This document shows positions 50,301-60,018 of a DNA stretch of 64,000 nt, piece by piece; position 1 is the first letter of the stretch, and each line of letters opens with the position of its first letter. Both the position numbers and the translations under genes were made by a program. This DNA is from Marisa cornuarietis (Eukaryota; Mollusca; Gastropoda; Architaenioglossa; Ampullariidae). Under the pieces are notes generated by a model that worked only from the letters and a program-made list of their open reading frames with translations, was not told the origin of the DNA and ran no database searches. The stretch lies in NCBI GenBank assembly GCA_004794655.1, contig SMMW01000003.1:13530001-13594000 (forward strand). Direction: 5' to 3'.

Positions 50301-53300
50301 ACCCGAAAAGTAGTGATTGAAATACAATCGTCCCTCGCTATATCGTGGTTCACTTATTGCGGGATCACTGTATCGCGGTTTTTTAAAAACAATATATCTA
50401 AATCTTTATCCCGGACTTTTCGCTATATCGCGGGATTTTGCGGTATATAAGTATTTATATAATATTTATGATTTTAATTATTTTCCCCCAAAAAATTAAA
50501 ACAAATAAAAAATACAAAAAATATTAATTCAACCGTATTAAAAGAATGTTAAATCGGAATAAATACAGTATGTACAGGTATTTCATCAGTGGATGAATCC
50601 CGTACTGTACACAATGGAAATGCAGTACTGTTCGCCACTGCCGCTTGTGTAGAGTGTAGAAAGTGTTTAAGAGCATATGAAGTGTTTAAAAATGTAGGAG
50701 AGGTTAATAAGAGAGTGGAAAATATTTATAGGAGCGTGAGAAGGGTTTGCAAAGCCTTAATATATATATAATAAAATTAATATAATGCTGCTACTTCGCG
50801 GACATTCAAGTGTGGCGGGGGTCTCTGGAACGTAACCCTACGATAGGGGATGGATCACTGTACTGAAGTATTTAACTCAACAGAATACTGCTGCTCTTGT
50901 CATCTTCGAGATGATGTCCGGGTATATTGTATGGGTACCCCTGAACACGTGGCTCTTCGTGGCGAGTCAGGATGCAGTTTCTTTTCAAACGATTGCAAAC
51001 GTTGCTTGCAAAAAGCAATGTTGTGTGCTCGTTAATATTTCCTCAGTCGAACCCATTTGTTGATCTTTAAATGAAGATTTTTTATTATTGATTTATTTCC
51101 CCGGTGCTTGTGCCACGTGTGAAAAATTGCCGGCTTTTCTGTGAGATCCAAGGAGTGCCAATCCTTGCGCGTTTGCGTCACCAAAAATATGCTGCGCTTC
51201 CTTCCCCACCAGCAAAGTAAAAGAACAAGTAATGACATTCATAATATGCATTGCAGTGCCCGCAGTGTTTGCATAGGCCCGTAGTTACGAAGAGAGGTTA
51301 AGTCGCTGCGCTGGGACGACACGAGGAACTAAAGAGCAAACTTTTTGTCTCCCTCTTGTCTGAGACACCGCAGAGGTAGCTTTACCCCTGGGGCTGCAGT
51401 TATAAAGCAGTGCCAAACATGCCCTTGAGTAAAGTAAAAGTAACATAAAGCAGTGTTTGTGGGGTATGCACACCTCTTCGCAGCTTCAGAGATAAAGACG
51501 CTTGTCCTTGGTTTTCCTCCACTTTGCCCCCGAGGCAGCATTTCACCTCACTCCATAACTACGGCCCCTGTGGATAACGTGTAAATGTAGTTTTCTCTCC
51601 CCGCCCCCAAACCGACACACACTACCTACCCCACCAAAAATGAAAAAAGGATTAGTAGGAGTGCTGAGTCTTAAGTTAGCAGTTAGACATCAGATAGAGT
51701 TAGTAGAGGGTATCCAGACATCGATGCAGGTGGCGGTGGCGTCAGAGAAGCGGCATGTTCCCTTCATGTGCAGACTTGGTGCGAAATCTACTATCACTGC
51801 CATCAATAGCGGCTTCTCTTGGGTTCGACGCACAGAAACTGTTCACACGATGACCCCGAGGTGTCGAAAATAGCCCACGACTTGGCTGGCGACACGACAC
51901 GGACTTGCTTCAACGCGCCATTCCACTTCACGATCGGCAGACAAGGCTGTCTTTTGAATTCGCCTTTTATATATGCAGGGGTAGCGTTATTAGACTGAGA
52001 ATTTTCAACAAGTCCAACTAAAATATTTTCTTATTATTATTCTTGTAGCACTTTGTATTTTAAACTTTGAAGAGTTGTTATTCCCAGCAGTAGTTGTGTA
52101 CCCCAAGACATGCCCTCCCTTTTGTTAAATGTAGCGAATTCTTATTACGACCATTTCCCTGCGACTTCTCTGGGACGTTCAGTTTGGGCGTGAGTCCATA
52201 TCAGGCTGCGAGTGTCTAAAGAGCACCAGTATGGTGTAGCATACATACCCGTCAGATTTCCCATCACAGGCATTAACTAAGTGCTTGTTCAACGACCGCC
52301 ATCATATAGTACACTTCAAAACGATACAGTGGGGCCTGTTGGTCGTGCCTGGTTCAGCTTCTGCTGCAGGGCGTCGCTGAGCTCCAGCTGTTGCCGGTGT
52401 AATAATAGACCGAGTGTGCGCGTGCGGTGTGGCAGTGTGTGCACGTGTGTTTGTTTAGTCAAAGGTGTCGCAACAAGGGTTGTTGATGTCTGGTTTAGTA
52501 CGACAGCCGAATCAATCACGTCTACGAGTGTTTCTGTGTAAATTTTAGTTGGAACATATGAAATGTTTTATCACCTGCTGAAACTGCCCGAAGCTGGCAA
52601 TAGGTTTGTGTATCCGGATACAAATTTTTTTTAAGTGTTTGAAAATGATGTTAAAGGTTCGTGGTCCTCTTTCTAGTATACAGTATACTGACATAGGGTT
52701 ATCCTCTGCTTATCTACTGATTGGATGAATTACGCTTTGCAAATTTTTTTTTCACAAACCCTCAGCATTTTGAAGGGTGGGGTGGGGGATGCATGATTGC
52801 GAATGTTAATCTCACTTGGTTGCATCAGCTACTGCCAGGTAGTAGTTACAGCAAAGCGTGTTTTTTTTTACCAATACCTGTACCGCAATTTAGAGTATTC
52901 CAAATAATAGGTGTTTTGTTCCAATCGGGTGGTGTCGATACCGTTCTTAAGCAGCTATTCTGCGCTGGGAGCACGTTCGTGGCTTCCAACTGCTCTGAAA
53001 CGAGCAGAATAAAGCAGGGTTTTCGTTTTGAAAAGTTATCTACTTTGATTTAGTTTCCGTCCTGCAGAAGCCTTTGATGAGACATTTTATTTTTGTCAGT
53101 TTGTGCCCCAAGCTGATTTTAATGGGGATTTTCGTGGCATTTATTGTCCTCGACGGGTCGTCAAGACCTCGCTTGCTGACAGTTATAGCATGAAAAGGAT
53201 TCACGTAGCCCCTGTCTTAACATTTAAAGGCGGAAAACATACCCTTCCAGCTTCTCTTATCTTTCGCGACAGTTACAGTCTTACATCAGCGAAGTCGATA

Positions 53301-56300
53301 GAAATAATGCCTGCTCAAAAACAGGCTTTGTAAGCATAGCCATGACAGATGTGGACATTAAGTATCCAATTGAGTAATATAAACATATTCCAGTCCTCAA
53401 ACAAGCCCCGTAGCCACGTTGAAATTAGAGTGTGATGCGATGATACAGAGTAATAACTTCCGCTAGGAGCTGCTTACAATGTCACGTACTGTTGTAACAT
53501 CGTTGTTTGTCGGTGGTAGCAAATTTGCCAGGAGGCTATTCTCTGGGGCGCATAAATGGTTTGCGCCGTGAAAGTAGAGGGGCTGTGTGGATCCCGCGTG
53601 AGCTTAAATGCAGATCTAGACGAGTTTCTCTTTTTCTGCATATCCTTTGTCCGCTCTAGAACTCTGAGAACGAGAGGGAGGGGAGCTGTGAGTGAGGACA
53701 TTTCGCCCTATAGCCCGCCACGAAGTGTCAGACAAGTGGAAAGACTGCAGATAATAACCTTTTATTTCGAAAGTCGCAGTTGAGGCTTCCATCCCAAATC
53801 GTTTTGTCCTAGCTCCTCCCTGAATTAATGTTGTCGACTGACTGCGTCTAGCATATTTCAATATGACGACCACGTTTTAAAATAAATTGCCAGACGTAGT
53901 GATAATATTCGACAGTATGTGTTCGGTTAAGAAGGACTTTTATAGCAATATTTTCTTACCATTCCTTGGGCCTTTCAGAGGTGGTGACGGGGTAGTCGTA
54001 AGTAGGTTTGTCTCAAGATGTCTGACACACCGATACGCCGTAGTTTAGAGGACATCGAGAAAGAGACCAGCTTCCTCGTCAAGATGAAGAAGATGACGCC
54101 TTTAAGGAGGAGCCTGTTGCCCATCCATTCGTAGGTGACGTCAGATTCGATTTGCCGGTGCCACTTACAAGGCGAGCGTCCCTACAGCCACCCTTGTGCA
54201 TGACGACCCGATTACAACTCACGAGTTGCGTGGGAAAAGCGGGTCGACGGAGATTCAATCAAGCGATAAGTTAAGAGCTTTTCTTAAAAGAGAGAGAGAG
54301 AGGAGAGAAAAAAAAAGGAAAAGGAAACACGAAGGGGTTGCTAAAATCGTGCCTCTACATCATGTGACATGAGACCCGGTTTCAACGGCTGAAGTCGCAA
54401 TGTAGCAAAGCGTTTGAATCTGAAGTGTGGGGTCCCTTAACATCTAGGTTTTTGTTCTCTTCCACAGCATCTCAAGCTCCCTCCTACCTTAGTGAGGTTT
54501 GATGGTGGATGTGTTAAAACGGTTGTCACCAATGCAGCGAGGATCTTGCGTCCTGGAGTCAGATGTTTCCGCAGGCATCCTTTTCTATCTCTACGTGTGG
54601 CACTTGATCATACAGAGCTGCGTTAGCTAAAACGCACTCCTTTCCCCAACTGGAAGTATCCACAATCAGTATAATTTATATTTATATTAGTGAAAATGTA
54701 AAATGGAAGCTTTATAAAGCAATTTCTAAGTAGAAAATAGACCCGACTTTTCTTTTAGTTTAAATCAGAAAAGAGAAAGTTCTTGCGCATCTAGAATCGA
54801 AGAATCATGGAGACATTGTCATACTTTGAAGTCAGTCGTAGGCTTAGTTCGACTAAATTAAAAAAAAATTGCAGAGTCCACCCTCTGATATACATCCAAC
54901 GACCTCCCTCCGGAGACCCCAACCATCGAATCATTGCATTTCGCATCAAGTGCAATTCCCAGTATCACCTTACCTGACCCATTTGAACAAATGTACCTTT
55001 TTATAGTTTACTTCACTATGCTTGGTGCTGCATAAGTTCTTTATGTGTTACCATGGGAAAATGCGGCAAAACCGAACCTATAAAGAGTTGCTTTATTTAG
55101 ATTTATTAACCAGATCGGTATCATCTTCACCACCAGAGATAAAAGGAGTAATTTTATGAATGTTGTGGAGGGAAGCTTTGGAGTAATTTATTTCATCGTG
55201 AAACCGATTTTTATTTTTAAGATTAGTACATATTAAAATCTTTCAGGACGTAGAAAGATTGAGGAAAGGTACTTTGCATGGGGTTCGTTTTAACTTTTAC
55301 AAGTTACCATAGATGTGGGATTACCACCTTGATCAAATCGAAGGACCAATCGTAAGCATCAAATCGGTTTGCAGGCCCCATTCGATCGACGATTGGTCCT
55401 TTGAAATGGCGACAACCAGTACTCTTTTTGAACGTTAAAGCGAAATAAAACATTCTGTCATACACGAGAGAACTTCACAGGGAAGGAGTGGAAAACGAAA
55501 GAACAGCGTATCAGTGTATTTGCTTGAGCCGATGTCATGAGAGCTTCGAATTTCAGTCCCCCGACGGTCCTTCCCCAACCCCAACCGCAAAGTGGTTCAT
55601 GGGAGACAAACTCCCTGACAACAGAAGCGTCTATTGGTATAGTCTGTTTCAGGGACGAGCCATAACTCGGCTGTCTTTCTTTGAGTTGACCCACGCCCCT
55701 TGCGAGCGATTAAGTAGGCAGATAACAACAGAGGTATGCGGGGTTTTGAGAGAGGGAATGCCAGCGAAAGGATATGTGGCACTTTTTTATTTTGGGGTGT
55801 TTTGTTTTTTTTTAGTTTTATACACAGTTTGTCACTTTGTAAGTAATAACGAAACATTCTGTAGTTATTACGATGAGAACAAACTGGGACAAAATCAGCA
55901 TACAAAATTAGAAAACTGTTGTATTATTTTTTGAAAACAGTCTAACATGTCCATTCAACCATTCAGCCATGCTTACAATTTCCCTTTTGAAATCGATCCC
56001 AGATTTTCAAAACCATTGCCATGATCCTTCTCCCAGTTCCCCCCTTGCCCAACAGAGAATGAGGGTAATATGCTTAACTTCAAAGGTTGTTTTTGTTACT
56101 GCATTGATCCGCTGTCAGGTGACAAAAACTGATCAGCATTGGAACAGGTGGCAGTGCAATTAAATGGTCACAGTACAGTGAATACAGCTGAAGCATGACT
56201 GATATCTTTGTCATATCTTGATTGATAGCAAAAAACAAAACAAAACAGTATGTTATGATCATAAACTGGGAAAAACATCCTGCTCCTTTAATGTAGTTAG

Positions 56301-59300
56301 GCAGCGGCCTGACTGAAAACAGCTCACAGAGGAAAGGCTGTGAACAGAACAAAACTCAAATGGCAAGTAGCCAGTTGCCTAAATCACCTCTTCTGTCTTC
56401 ATTGGAAGAGATACCTCAGAGCATTACAGATACCAAAATGATAAACTAAATTGCACGCTAGCATGAAAATTGTTAAACATCCCTTCAAGCATGAAAGATT
56501 TTAACAAGCTCAGTATGTTCCACGTCAGATCCACCTTTTCTCCTTAGCATGGTTTGTTGCTTACATACCACCATTAGATGGGTATTTTGTTGCTGGAAAC
56601 TAAAGTTACAATATGCATTTTCCCAGTTTACCTTGCCAGAGTTTATTAACAGAACTCAAGATCTGTGATATTCAGTGGAGGATGCCCAGGAGTGATGGGA
56701 AATGGTGGGAGGCTAAGGTTAACCTGAGCAGAGGGAAAGGGAAACAAAAATAAAGCATTTTAAAATGGATCTTTATTTCATGAAAGATATGTTGGCATCA
56801 GTTTTGAATTTAAGATTCTTCAGAAATATGACTTCTGTCTAAAGCCCTTAAAACAATTTTGTTCTGACGGGCTAACTGTCCTAGGTTGTTTTAATATGCT
56901 AAACATGTTTTAAAGATAAATTTTGACAGAGGGCAAATAGATCTGGCTAATAACAGTTTTTTTCTGCTTTTGTTTTTTATGTATTTCTTTGAAAATATTA
57001 GTCAGCAATCTAAAATTCCTGTATGTCTGCAATAAAGTACATAATCTGACATAATCTTGAGTGATTGTGACCCCTGAAAGGTTTTCAAATGAAGATGCTA
57101 TTATGAACACTAAAGTGGTTTTTTTAAAAATCTGAAAAAGCTATCAAAAACTCCCCTGCTCACACATCATTACAGTTATGCACTTAAAGTGTTCATCCAT
57201 AATCATTTGACCAACCTACTGACCACCATCCATTCATTCACATCTTCATTTCAGCTGTGCACACAGCACCTGTCCAGTCGACAAGATGCCAGCTACCACT
57301 ACCGTGCTGTGTGCCGTGCTTTGGTGGCAGAAGCTGTGGAGCTTCGGACATTTCTGGATAAGATCTCATCTAGTAAAGAAGTAGGATTTTTTAAAAATTA
57401 GACTTTCAGCTTAGAACATTTAGAATTTTTTACAGGCCTCTCATCTGTCCAATGAGCCATCATCTTCATTTTTAAAATTTTAATTTGCTTTTTGTTTTGC
57501 AGTTATAGAAGATTAATTTTGAAAGTAGTCACATGGTGTGTTTATGTCCAGTGATTGAGTGTATGCATTTTGTTTAATGTTAATTTTTCTGTTCATATCA
57601 GTTATTTTTAATTTATGAGTTGCACCTCCCTCTCATGGTGTGCGTGTGTGAGTGCATTTACTTGATGTGGATATTTGTATTCTAAGGCAAAGACCTTCAT
57701 GTGGAAAATCTTTTGTGTTTCTTTTCTCTAACTTCATGTATAGGTTTTGTAGTCTACAGTTTGGAGGAGGCAAAAAGTATCGAAGCTTTTCATTTTGTAG
57801 GCAAAAAGTGCACTAGACTCATGGCACTCTCCACAGTCTAGACGCAGTGTAAGGGTGGTGGTGGAAGTGCAAGATGGGTAACCCTTAAGTGTTCGGATTC
57901 ACTAGCACGAGTTGAGAGCAGCGACTGATCTGTTAGAGCCCCCCTTCCCCCTCGCCTCCTCAACCTCCCCCTAAAAAAATCTGAGGCGTCCCTATGAGGT
58001 TTTCAGCATACTTTGACACAAATGTTTAATCCTGCCCTGAGCAATTACCGTCTTGGCAGGCTATACACCAGGACGGGCTCTGTCGGTTAAAAAAAAAACC
58101 TGCAACACGGACAACACAGGCGCACGGCTCACAGGTTAGGTCTTTAGTGAAAGATGACAGCAGGTCGCTTGAGGACATAAGCCAGTTCAGGGTCTTGCTA
58201 GGGGCTGGAGGGTTGGGCACTAGTGTGATTTCCTGAATATAAGTTTCTGCACCGAACATAGAACTACAGTTCTGCCTGCGAATGAACTCGCCACCACAGG
58301 CGCTTCCGACCCCAGGCTGTGATTTATGTAACAACAAACCTGCTTGTTAGTGAAGAAACTCAGTCAGGGGATTTCTGTGTAGTAAATTTCATTCGGTAAA
58401 CCGTCTAAGTCTAAATGTCACTGAAGACTGCATGACACAATGACGATGATGCTTGCAGTTGATTCTTCTGCACATTTTCTGTATATTTGTTAAAAGTTCT
58501 ACGTGATGTATTGTAGTTTGTCTGCGTATGCATGTGTACGACTCTGTCTTTCCTCCTCCCTCCTTTTTTAAAATATGTATAGTTTAACTTACATATATTT
58601 ATAACTGAACTTGTAAAGCGCATTCCTTTATGTAAGCTCAGTGTGTTCCACACGAAAAACTACAAATGGTCAATCAGACAAGAAACAAATTTTCATAATT
58701 AACGCATATAGTTTAATTTATGGCTTTATTTGTACTCAATGAGGCCCTCTTGCCCTTTTGGAATATCGAAGTAAATGCAAGGGAGGCGACAAGTCGTGTG
58801 CGCCAGGCATCGCGGAGCATCTGTGCAAGTTCATAGTGATTAATGCCCTTTATAACCAACGTTCCTAACGTGAGGGAGATCTTGCAAATTTCAAGACTGT
58901 CTCCGATTTCCTCGACGGGACAAAAATAGCAAGCATGTGTAACGATGACTGAGAAGAATTACCAGGTGTTGCTGTCGCTATGGTTTGCACAATAGCTAAA
59001 ATGTGGTGTCACTAAAAAGTGCATTCACAGAAATGACCCGCAAAATAAATGCATAAATATGAATAAGAAAGTGAAAAGGGGAAGTAAAAATATTAGTTTT
59101 GAGAAACTTTACTTTAAATCCCATTTGAATTAAAGGTAGAATTATGAGGTCAACCTTGTGTCAAGGGGAGATGTGCAATGGTTATCAGGAGCCGAGGGCG
59201 GACTCCATTTCTGGGTAGTGGTCACTAAATGAGCATGCTTTCGTTTTTGGCTGATCGTCGTTTTGACGTTTGCATGGCACTGTGTGTTTGGTGGGGGGAG

Positions 59301-60018
59301 CACATTAGTAAGTATTTACTTGGCATTTTGTGATTTGCAGAGGTTACATAATAACGAAGATGAAGACAAGAGATTGCTGGAGCTTGAAAGGGCAGATTGG
59401 GTATGTCAAGACCACGAACCTCACTGCAACACAGTCATGACCCACGTATAAGTTTAGAGTTTTTGAAATAAAATTCATATTCCGAGTTGAGTGTGAAAAT
59501 ATTCTGGGGTTCCGCTGCTGACACGTATATTTTTTTCTTTTGTGAAAAAAGTGAGAAATTTCTATCATTTTTATTGCTTGGGACGCTTTTTATTTTTAGC
59601 TGTACCTCCTCCCCTGCCTTTAAAACCGTTTTATCTTTGAAGTCTTCCTACGGTGTTTCATTTTTCTTCTTTTTTTTTAATCTAGTTCTGTCTCCTCTTG
59701 TGCGCTTGTATAGATGAGATGTATGGGTGTGTGTAGGTTAGTTTTTGTAGAGGTATGTGTACGAAAAATAAAAATCCTAGAAGAGAGAGAGAGATGAGGC
59801 TTCATTGTAGATACTGGCATGGATTTTTTATATTTTTTTCCTATTTGTTTTCTCGACAGGCCAGGCTATGGGTGCAGGTGATGCGGTCACTGCGGCAAGG
59901 GGTGCGGCTGAAGAAGATCGAGCACGTCAGCCACCCCCCGGTGGAGTACGAACTAACGCCCTTCGAGATGCTTCTAGAGGATATCCGTTCTCGGCGCTAC
60001 TCGCTGCACAAGATAATG
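27032..60018 (+). CDS. SPIRE1: protein Spire homolog (actin nucleator), first 6 coding exons, 3' partial
   Basis: Spire nucleates actin filaments through tandem WH2 motifs and cooperates with formins (FMN) through its N-terminal KIND domain, on vesicles and in oocytes. Exons: 27032-27320, 32522-32565, 35871-36095, 57255-57380, 59341-59400, 59860-60018; 903 nt or 301 codons, every junction in phase with GT-AG borders. The KIND domain covers about residues 15-235 and includes the family blocks [34 protein letters not shown] and [26 protein letters not shown] leads into the linker and the first WH2 motif, [16 protein letters not shown], at the end of exon 6. The downstream WH2 repeats, Spir box and FYVE-like zinc finger are not found before 64,000, so the gene runs off the window. 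Exon 3 is strikingly GC-rich in an otherwise moderate region. Intron 3 is 21.2 kb. Confidence 0.95.
29136..29220 (+). repeat. diverged direct repeat, copy A
   Basis: Aligns over about 85 bp with 29422-29504: shared blocks are GTTG-TGT, ACGTCAA, CTGC-ATG-GACTTT, CGCTGTCA and TCCGCACG in the same order and spacing. Confidence 0.7.
29422..29504 (+). repeat. diverged direct repeat, copy B
   Basis: Partner of 29136-29220, about 285 bp downstream in the same orientation. By eye about three quarters of positions agree. Confidence 0.7.
32248..32319 (+). repeat. compound (TG)26 (CTTG)n microsatellite
   Basis: About 26 uninterrupted TG units at 32248-32299 run directly into five CTTG units. The ORFs seen over this block on both strands are artefacts of the repeat. 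Confidence 0.95.
32409..32454 (+). repeat. (CT)n(CA)n ... (GA)n block
   Basis: CT and CA runs are followed after a short spacer by a GA run; the CT and GA arms are complementary. It lies about 70 bp upstream of exon 2. Confidence 0.85.
32522..32565 (+). CDS. SPIRE1: SPIRE coding exon 2 (KIND domain, 44 bp)
   Basis: Too short to show as an ORF. Acceptor TTTTGCAG, donor GAC|GTAAGT. It completes codon 97 (G) and encodes [14 protein letters not shown], joining exon 1 to exon 3 in frame inside the KIND fold. Confidence 0.85.
32566..35870 (+). other. SPIRE intron 2 (3.3 kb)
   Basis: No gene seen. It contains short simple repeats, including a GAAA/CA/GA block at about 35385-35440, and a possible tRNA-derived A-box remnant near 35325. 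Confidence 0.8.
35871..36095 (+). CDS. SPIRE1: SPIRE coding exon 3 (KIND domain)
   Basis: 75 codons, phase 0 to 0. Acceptor TTGCTGCAG, donor CGG|GTAAGT. Contains [16 protein letters not shown], a Spire KIND signature, then an acidic loop with [11 protein letters not shown]. Codon third positions are mostly G or C, unlike exons 1, 4 and 5. Confidence 0.95.
38988..39011 (+). repeat. (CT)n followed by a long T run
   Basis: CT units followed by about 20 T residues, in SPIRE intron 3. On the minus strand this would be an A-rich retroposon tail, but no body was recognised. Confidence 0.7.
40198..40569 (+). repeat. palindromic minisatellite, 20-bp period
   Basis: The core 40440-40540 is a run of 20-bp units, ATAAGTATAAAATGCAATCT, two of them identical at 40481-40520. 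Flanking units occur in inverted orientation and create perfect palindromes at 40373-40396 (24 bp) and 40531-40558 (28 bp), both centred on ATAGCTAT. More degenerate units reach left to about 40198. Confidence 0.9.
40840..41090 (+). mobile_element. MITE with GGGCCAGTTGCACA terminal repeat, copy 1
   Basis: Starts GGGCCAGTTGCACAACACAT. The internal sequence parallels 43671-43948: TTTCTAATTTT(A)AAC, GGTTTAA-like blocks, CATCTAAAT-G, then TTGCTTCTTTAGAACAGTTT. The right terminus is degraded. No ORF, so non-autonomous. Confidence 0.65.
43671..43948 (+). mobile_element. MITE with GTTGCAC terminal inverted repeat, copy 2
   Basis: The right end reads TGTGCAACTAGCCC, whose complement GGGCTAGTTGCACA matches the left end of copy 1. 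The left end here is GCGACAGTTGCACATTAC. The end sequence resembles some Harbinger- or ISL2EU-type elements, but superfamily is not certain. Confidence 0.65.
45837..45852 (+). repeat. 16-bp target site duplication, left
   Basis: ACTGTGTCAACCAGGA; matches 15 of 16 bases of the copy at 46774-46789 on the other side of the LINE insertion. Confidence 0.8.
45853..46773 (+). mobile_element. LINE reverse transcriptase remnant, 5'-truncated and internally deleted
   Basis: Begins in the linker before the RT ([11 protein letters not shown]), then [31 protein letters not shown] (RT motif with GPDGI), [14 protein letters not shown], and after a frameshift [18 protein letters not shown] (RT motif A). Near 46630 it jumps to the C-terminal end ([16 protein letters not shown]), so the catalytic YxDD part is deleted. 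Stop codons and frameshifts confirm it is dead. The 3' end is a (TGA)n/(ATG)n microsatellite at about 46757-46773, and the copy is flanked by a 16-bp duplication, both marks of target-primed reverse transcription. Confidence 0.88.
46774..46789 (+). repeat. 16-bp target site duplication, right
   Basis: ACTGTGTCAATCAGGA, directly after the microsatellite tail of the LINE copy. Confidence 0.8.
46790..47165 (+). mobile_element. C-terminal fragment of a second, older LINE (zinc-binding region)
   Basis: Reads through stops and frame changes as [30 protein letters not shown], then [20 protein letters not shown] and NLRKHFIP. The C-x2-C-x7-H-x4-C spacing is that of the zinc-binding tail of some non-LTR retrotransposon ORF2 proteins. 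The frame continues across the left duplication ([10 protein letters not shown] when the inserted LINE is left out), so this fragment was probably there first. Confidence 0.7.
49487..49644. mobile_element. hAT-type MITE, 158 bp, with 8-bp target duplication
   Basis: Ends CAGGCCCGT... and ...ACGGCCCTG are inverted repeats (8 of 9). Flanks GGTGGATC (49479-49486) and GATGGATC (49645-49652) match 7 of 8, the duplication length typical of hAT transposons. The interior has a direct repeat of ATCAAAAGCGCG and no ORF. Confidence 0.7.
50325..50860. mobile_element. pogo/Tigger-like (Tc1/mariner superfamily) non-autonomous element
   Basis: Flanked by TA on both sides (50323-50324 and 50861-50862). Left end CAATCGTCCCTCGCTATATC and right end, complemented, CAGTGATCCATCCCCTATCG align as diverged terminal inverted repeats. 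The TCGCGG-rich subterminal region is typical of Tigger-like elements. The interior is AT-rich with no transposase ORF. Confidence 0.65.
52335..52405 (-). other. coding-like fragment, coiled-coil composition
   Basis: On the minus strand a short stretch reads [20 protein letters not shown] with GC-ending codons unlike its surroundings and a possible acceptor (GGCAACAG) just before CTGGAGCTC. It could be a small exon of an antisense gene, a retrocopy fragment, or chance. No family recognised. Confidence 0.2.
54018..54134 (+). CDS. small ORF of unknown function, 38 aa, or alternative first exon
   Basis: ATG in context CAAGATGT opens a 38-codon frame beginning [16 protein letters not shown] and rich in K, R, E and L with a plausible amphipathic helix and S/T-rich ends. 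Codon use is balanced, unlike the AT-run sequence around it. A donor-like GTAGGT overlaps the stop region at 54131, so it could be a 5' exon spliced forward, for example to SPIRE exon 4. No homology recognised; may be chance. Confidence 0.25.
   Translation: MSDTPIRRSLEDIEKETSFLVKMKKMTPLRRSLLPIHS
55341..55401. repeat. perfect 13-bp inverted repeat with 35-nt loop
   Basis: AAGGACCAATCGT (55341-55353) and ACGATTGGTCCTT (55389-55401). Confidence 0.85.
57255..57380 (+). CDS. SPIRE1: SPIRE coding exon 4 (end of KIND domain)
   Basis: 42 codons, phase 0 to 0. Acceptor TTCATTTCAG, donor GAA|GTAGGA. Begins LCTQHL and contains [16 protein letters not shown], a strongly conserved Spire block. Confidence 0.95.
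57381..59340 (+). other. SPIRE intron 4 (2.0 kb)
   Basis: No gene or clear repeat seen. A 103-codon minus-strand frame at 58026-58337 matches nothing known. Confidence 0.75.
59341..59400 (+). CDS. SPIRE1: SPIRE coding exon 5 (60 bp)
   Basis: 20 codons, phase 0 to 0. Acceptor GATTTGCAG, donor TGG|GTATGT. Encodes an acidic linker ending ELERADW, which with exon 6 forms [11 protein letters not shown], as in other Spire proteins. Confidence 0.88.
59860..60018 (+). CDS. SPIRE1: SPIRE coding exon 6 (first WH2 motif), last exon in window
   Basis: 53 codons, phase 0 to 0. Acceptor CTCGACAG, donor ATG|GTACGT. Encodes [19 protein letters not shown] and then [19 protein letters not shown], containing the actin-binding WH2 helix and the following K-I-M segment. 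Confidence 0.95.

Larger units (their letters stand above)
36096..57254 (+). other. SPIRE intron 3 (21.2 kb), repeat-rich
   Basis: The frame joins exactly from exon 3 to exon 4, so no constitutive exon is needed here. Apart from the repeats and elements listed separately at 40.2-50.9 kb, a small ORF at 54.0 kb and a hairpin at 55.3 kb, I see nothing recognisable. Stretches 36.1-40.2, 41.1-43.6, 44.0-45.8, 47.2-49.4 and 50.9-54.0 kb hold only simple repeats and chance ORFs. Confidence 0.75.

Noticed and set aside
55488..55934. 148-codon plus-strand ORF with a hydrophobic stretch
   Set aside because: No recognisable domain; the hydrophobic part comes from T-rich sequence, and it lies within a confirmed SPIRE intron.
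58026..58337. 103-codon minus-strand ORF, cysteine-containing
   Set aside because: No motif recognised; inside SPIRE intron 4 with no splice evidence.
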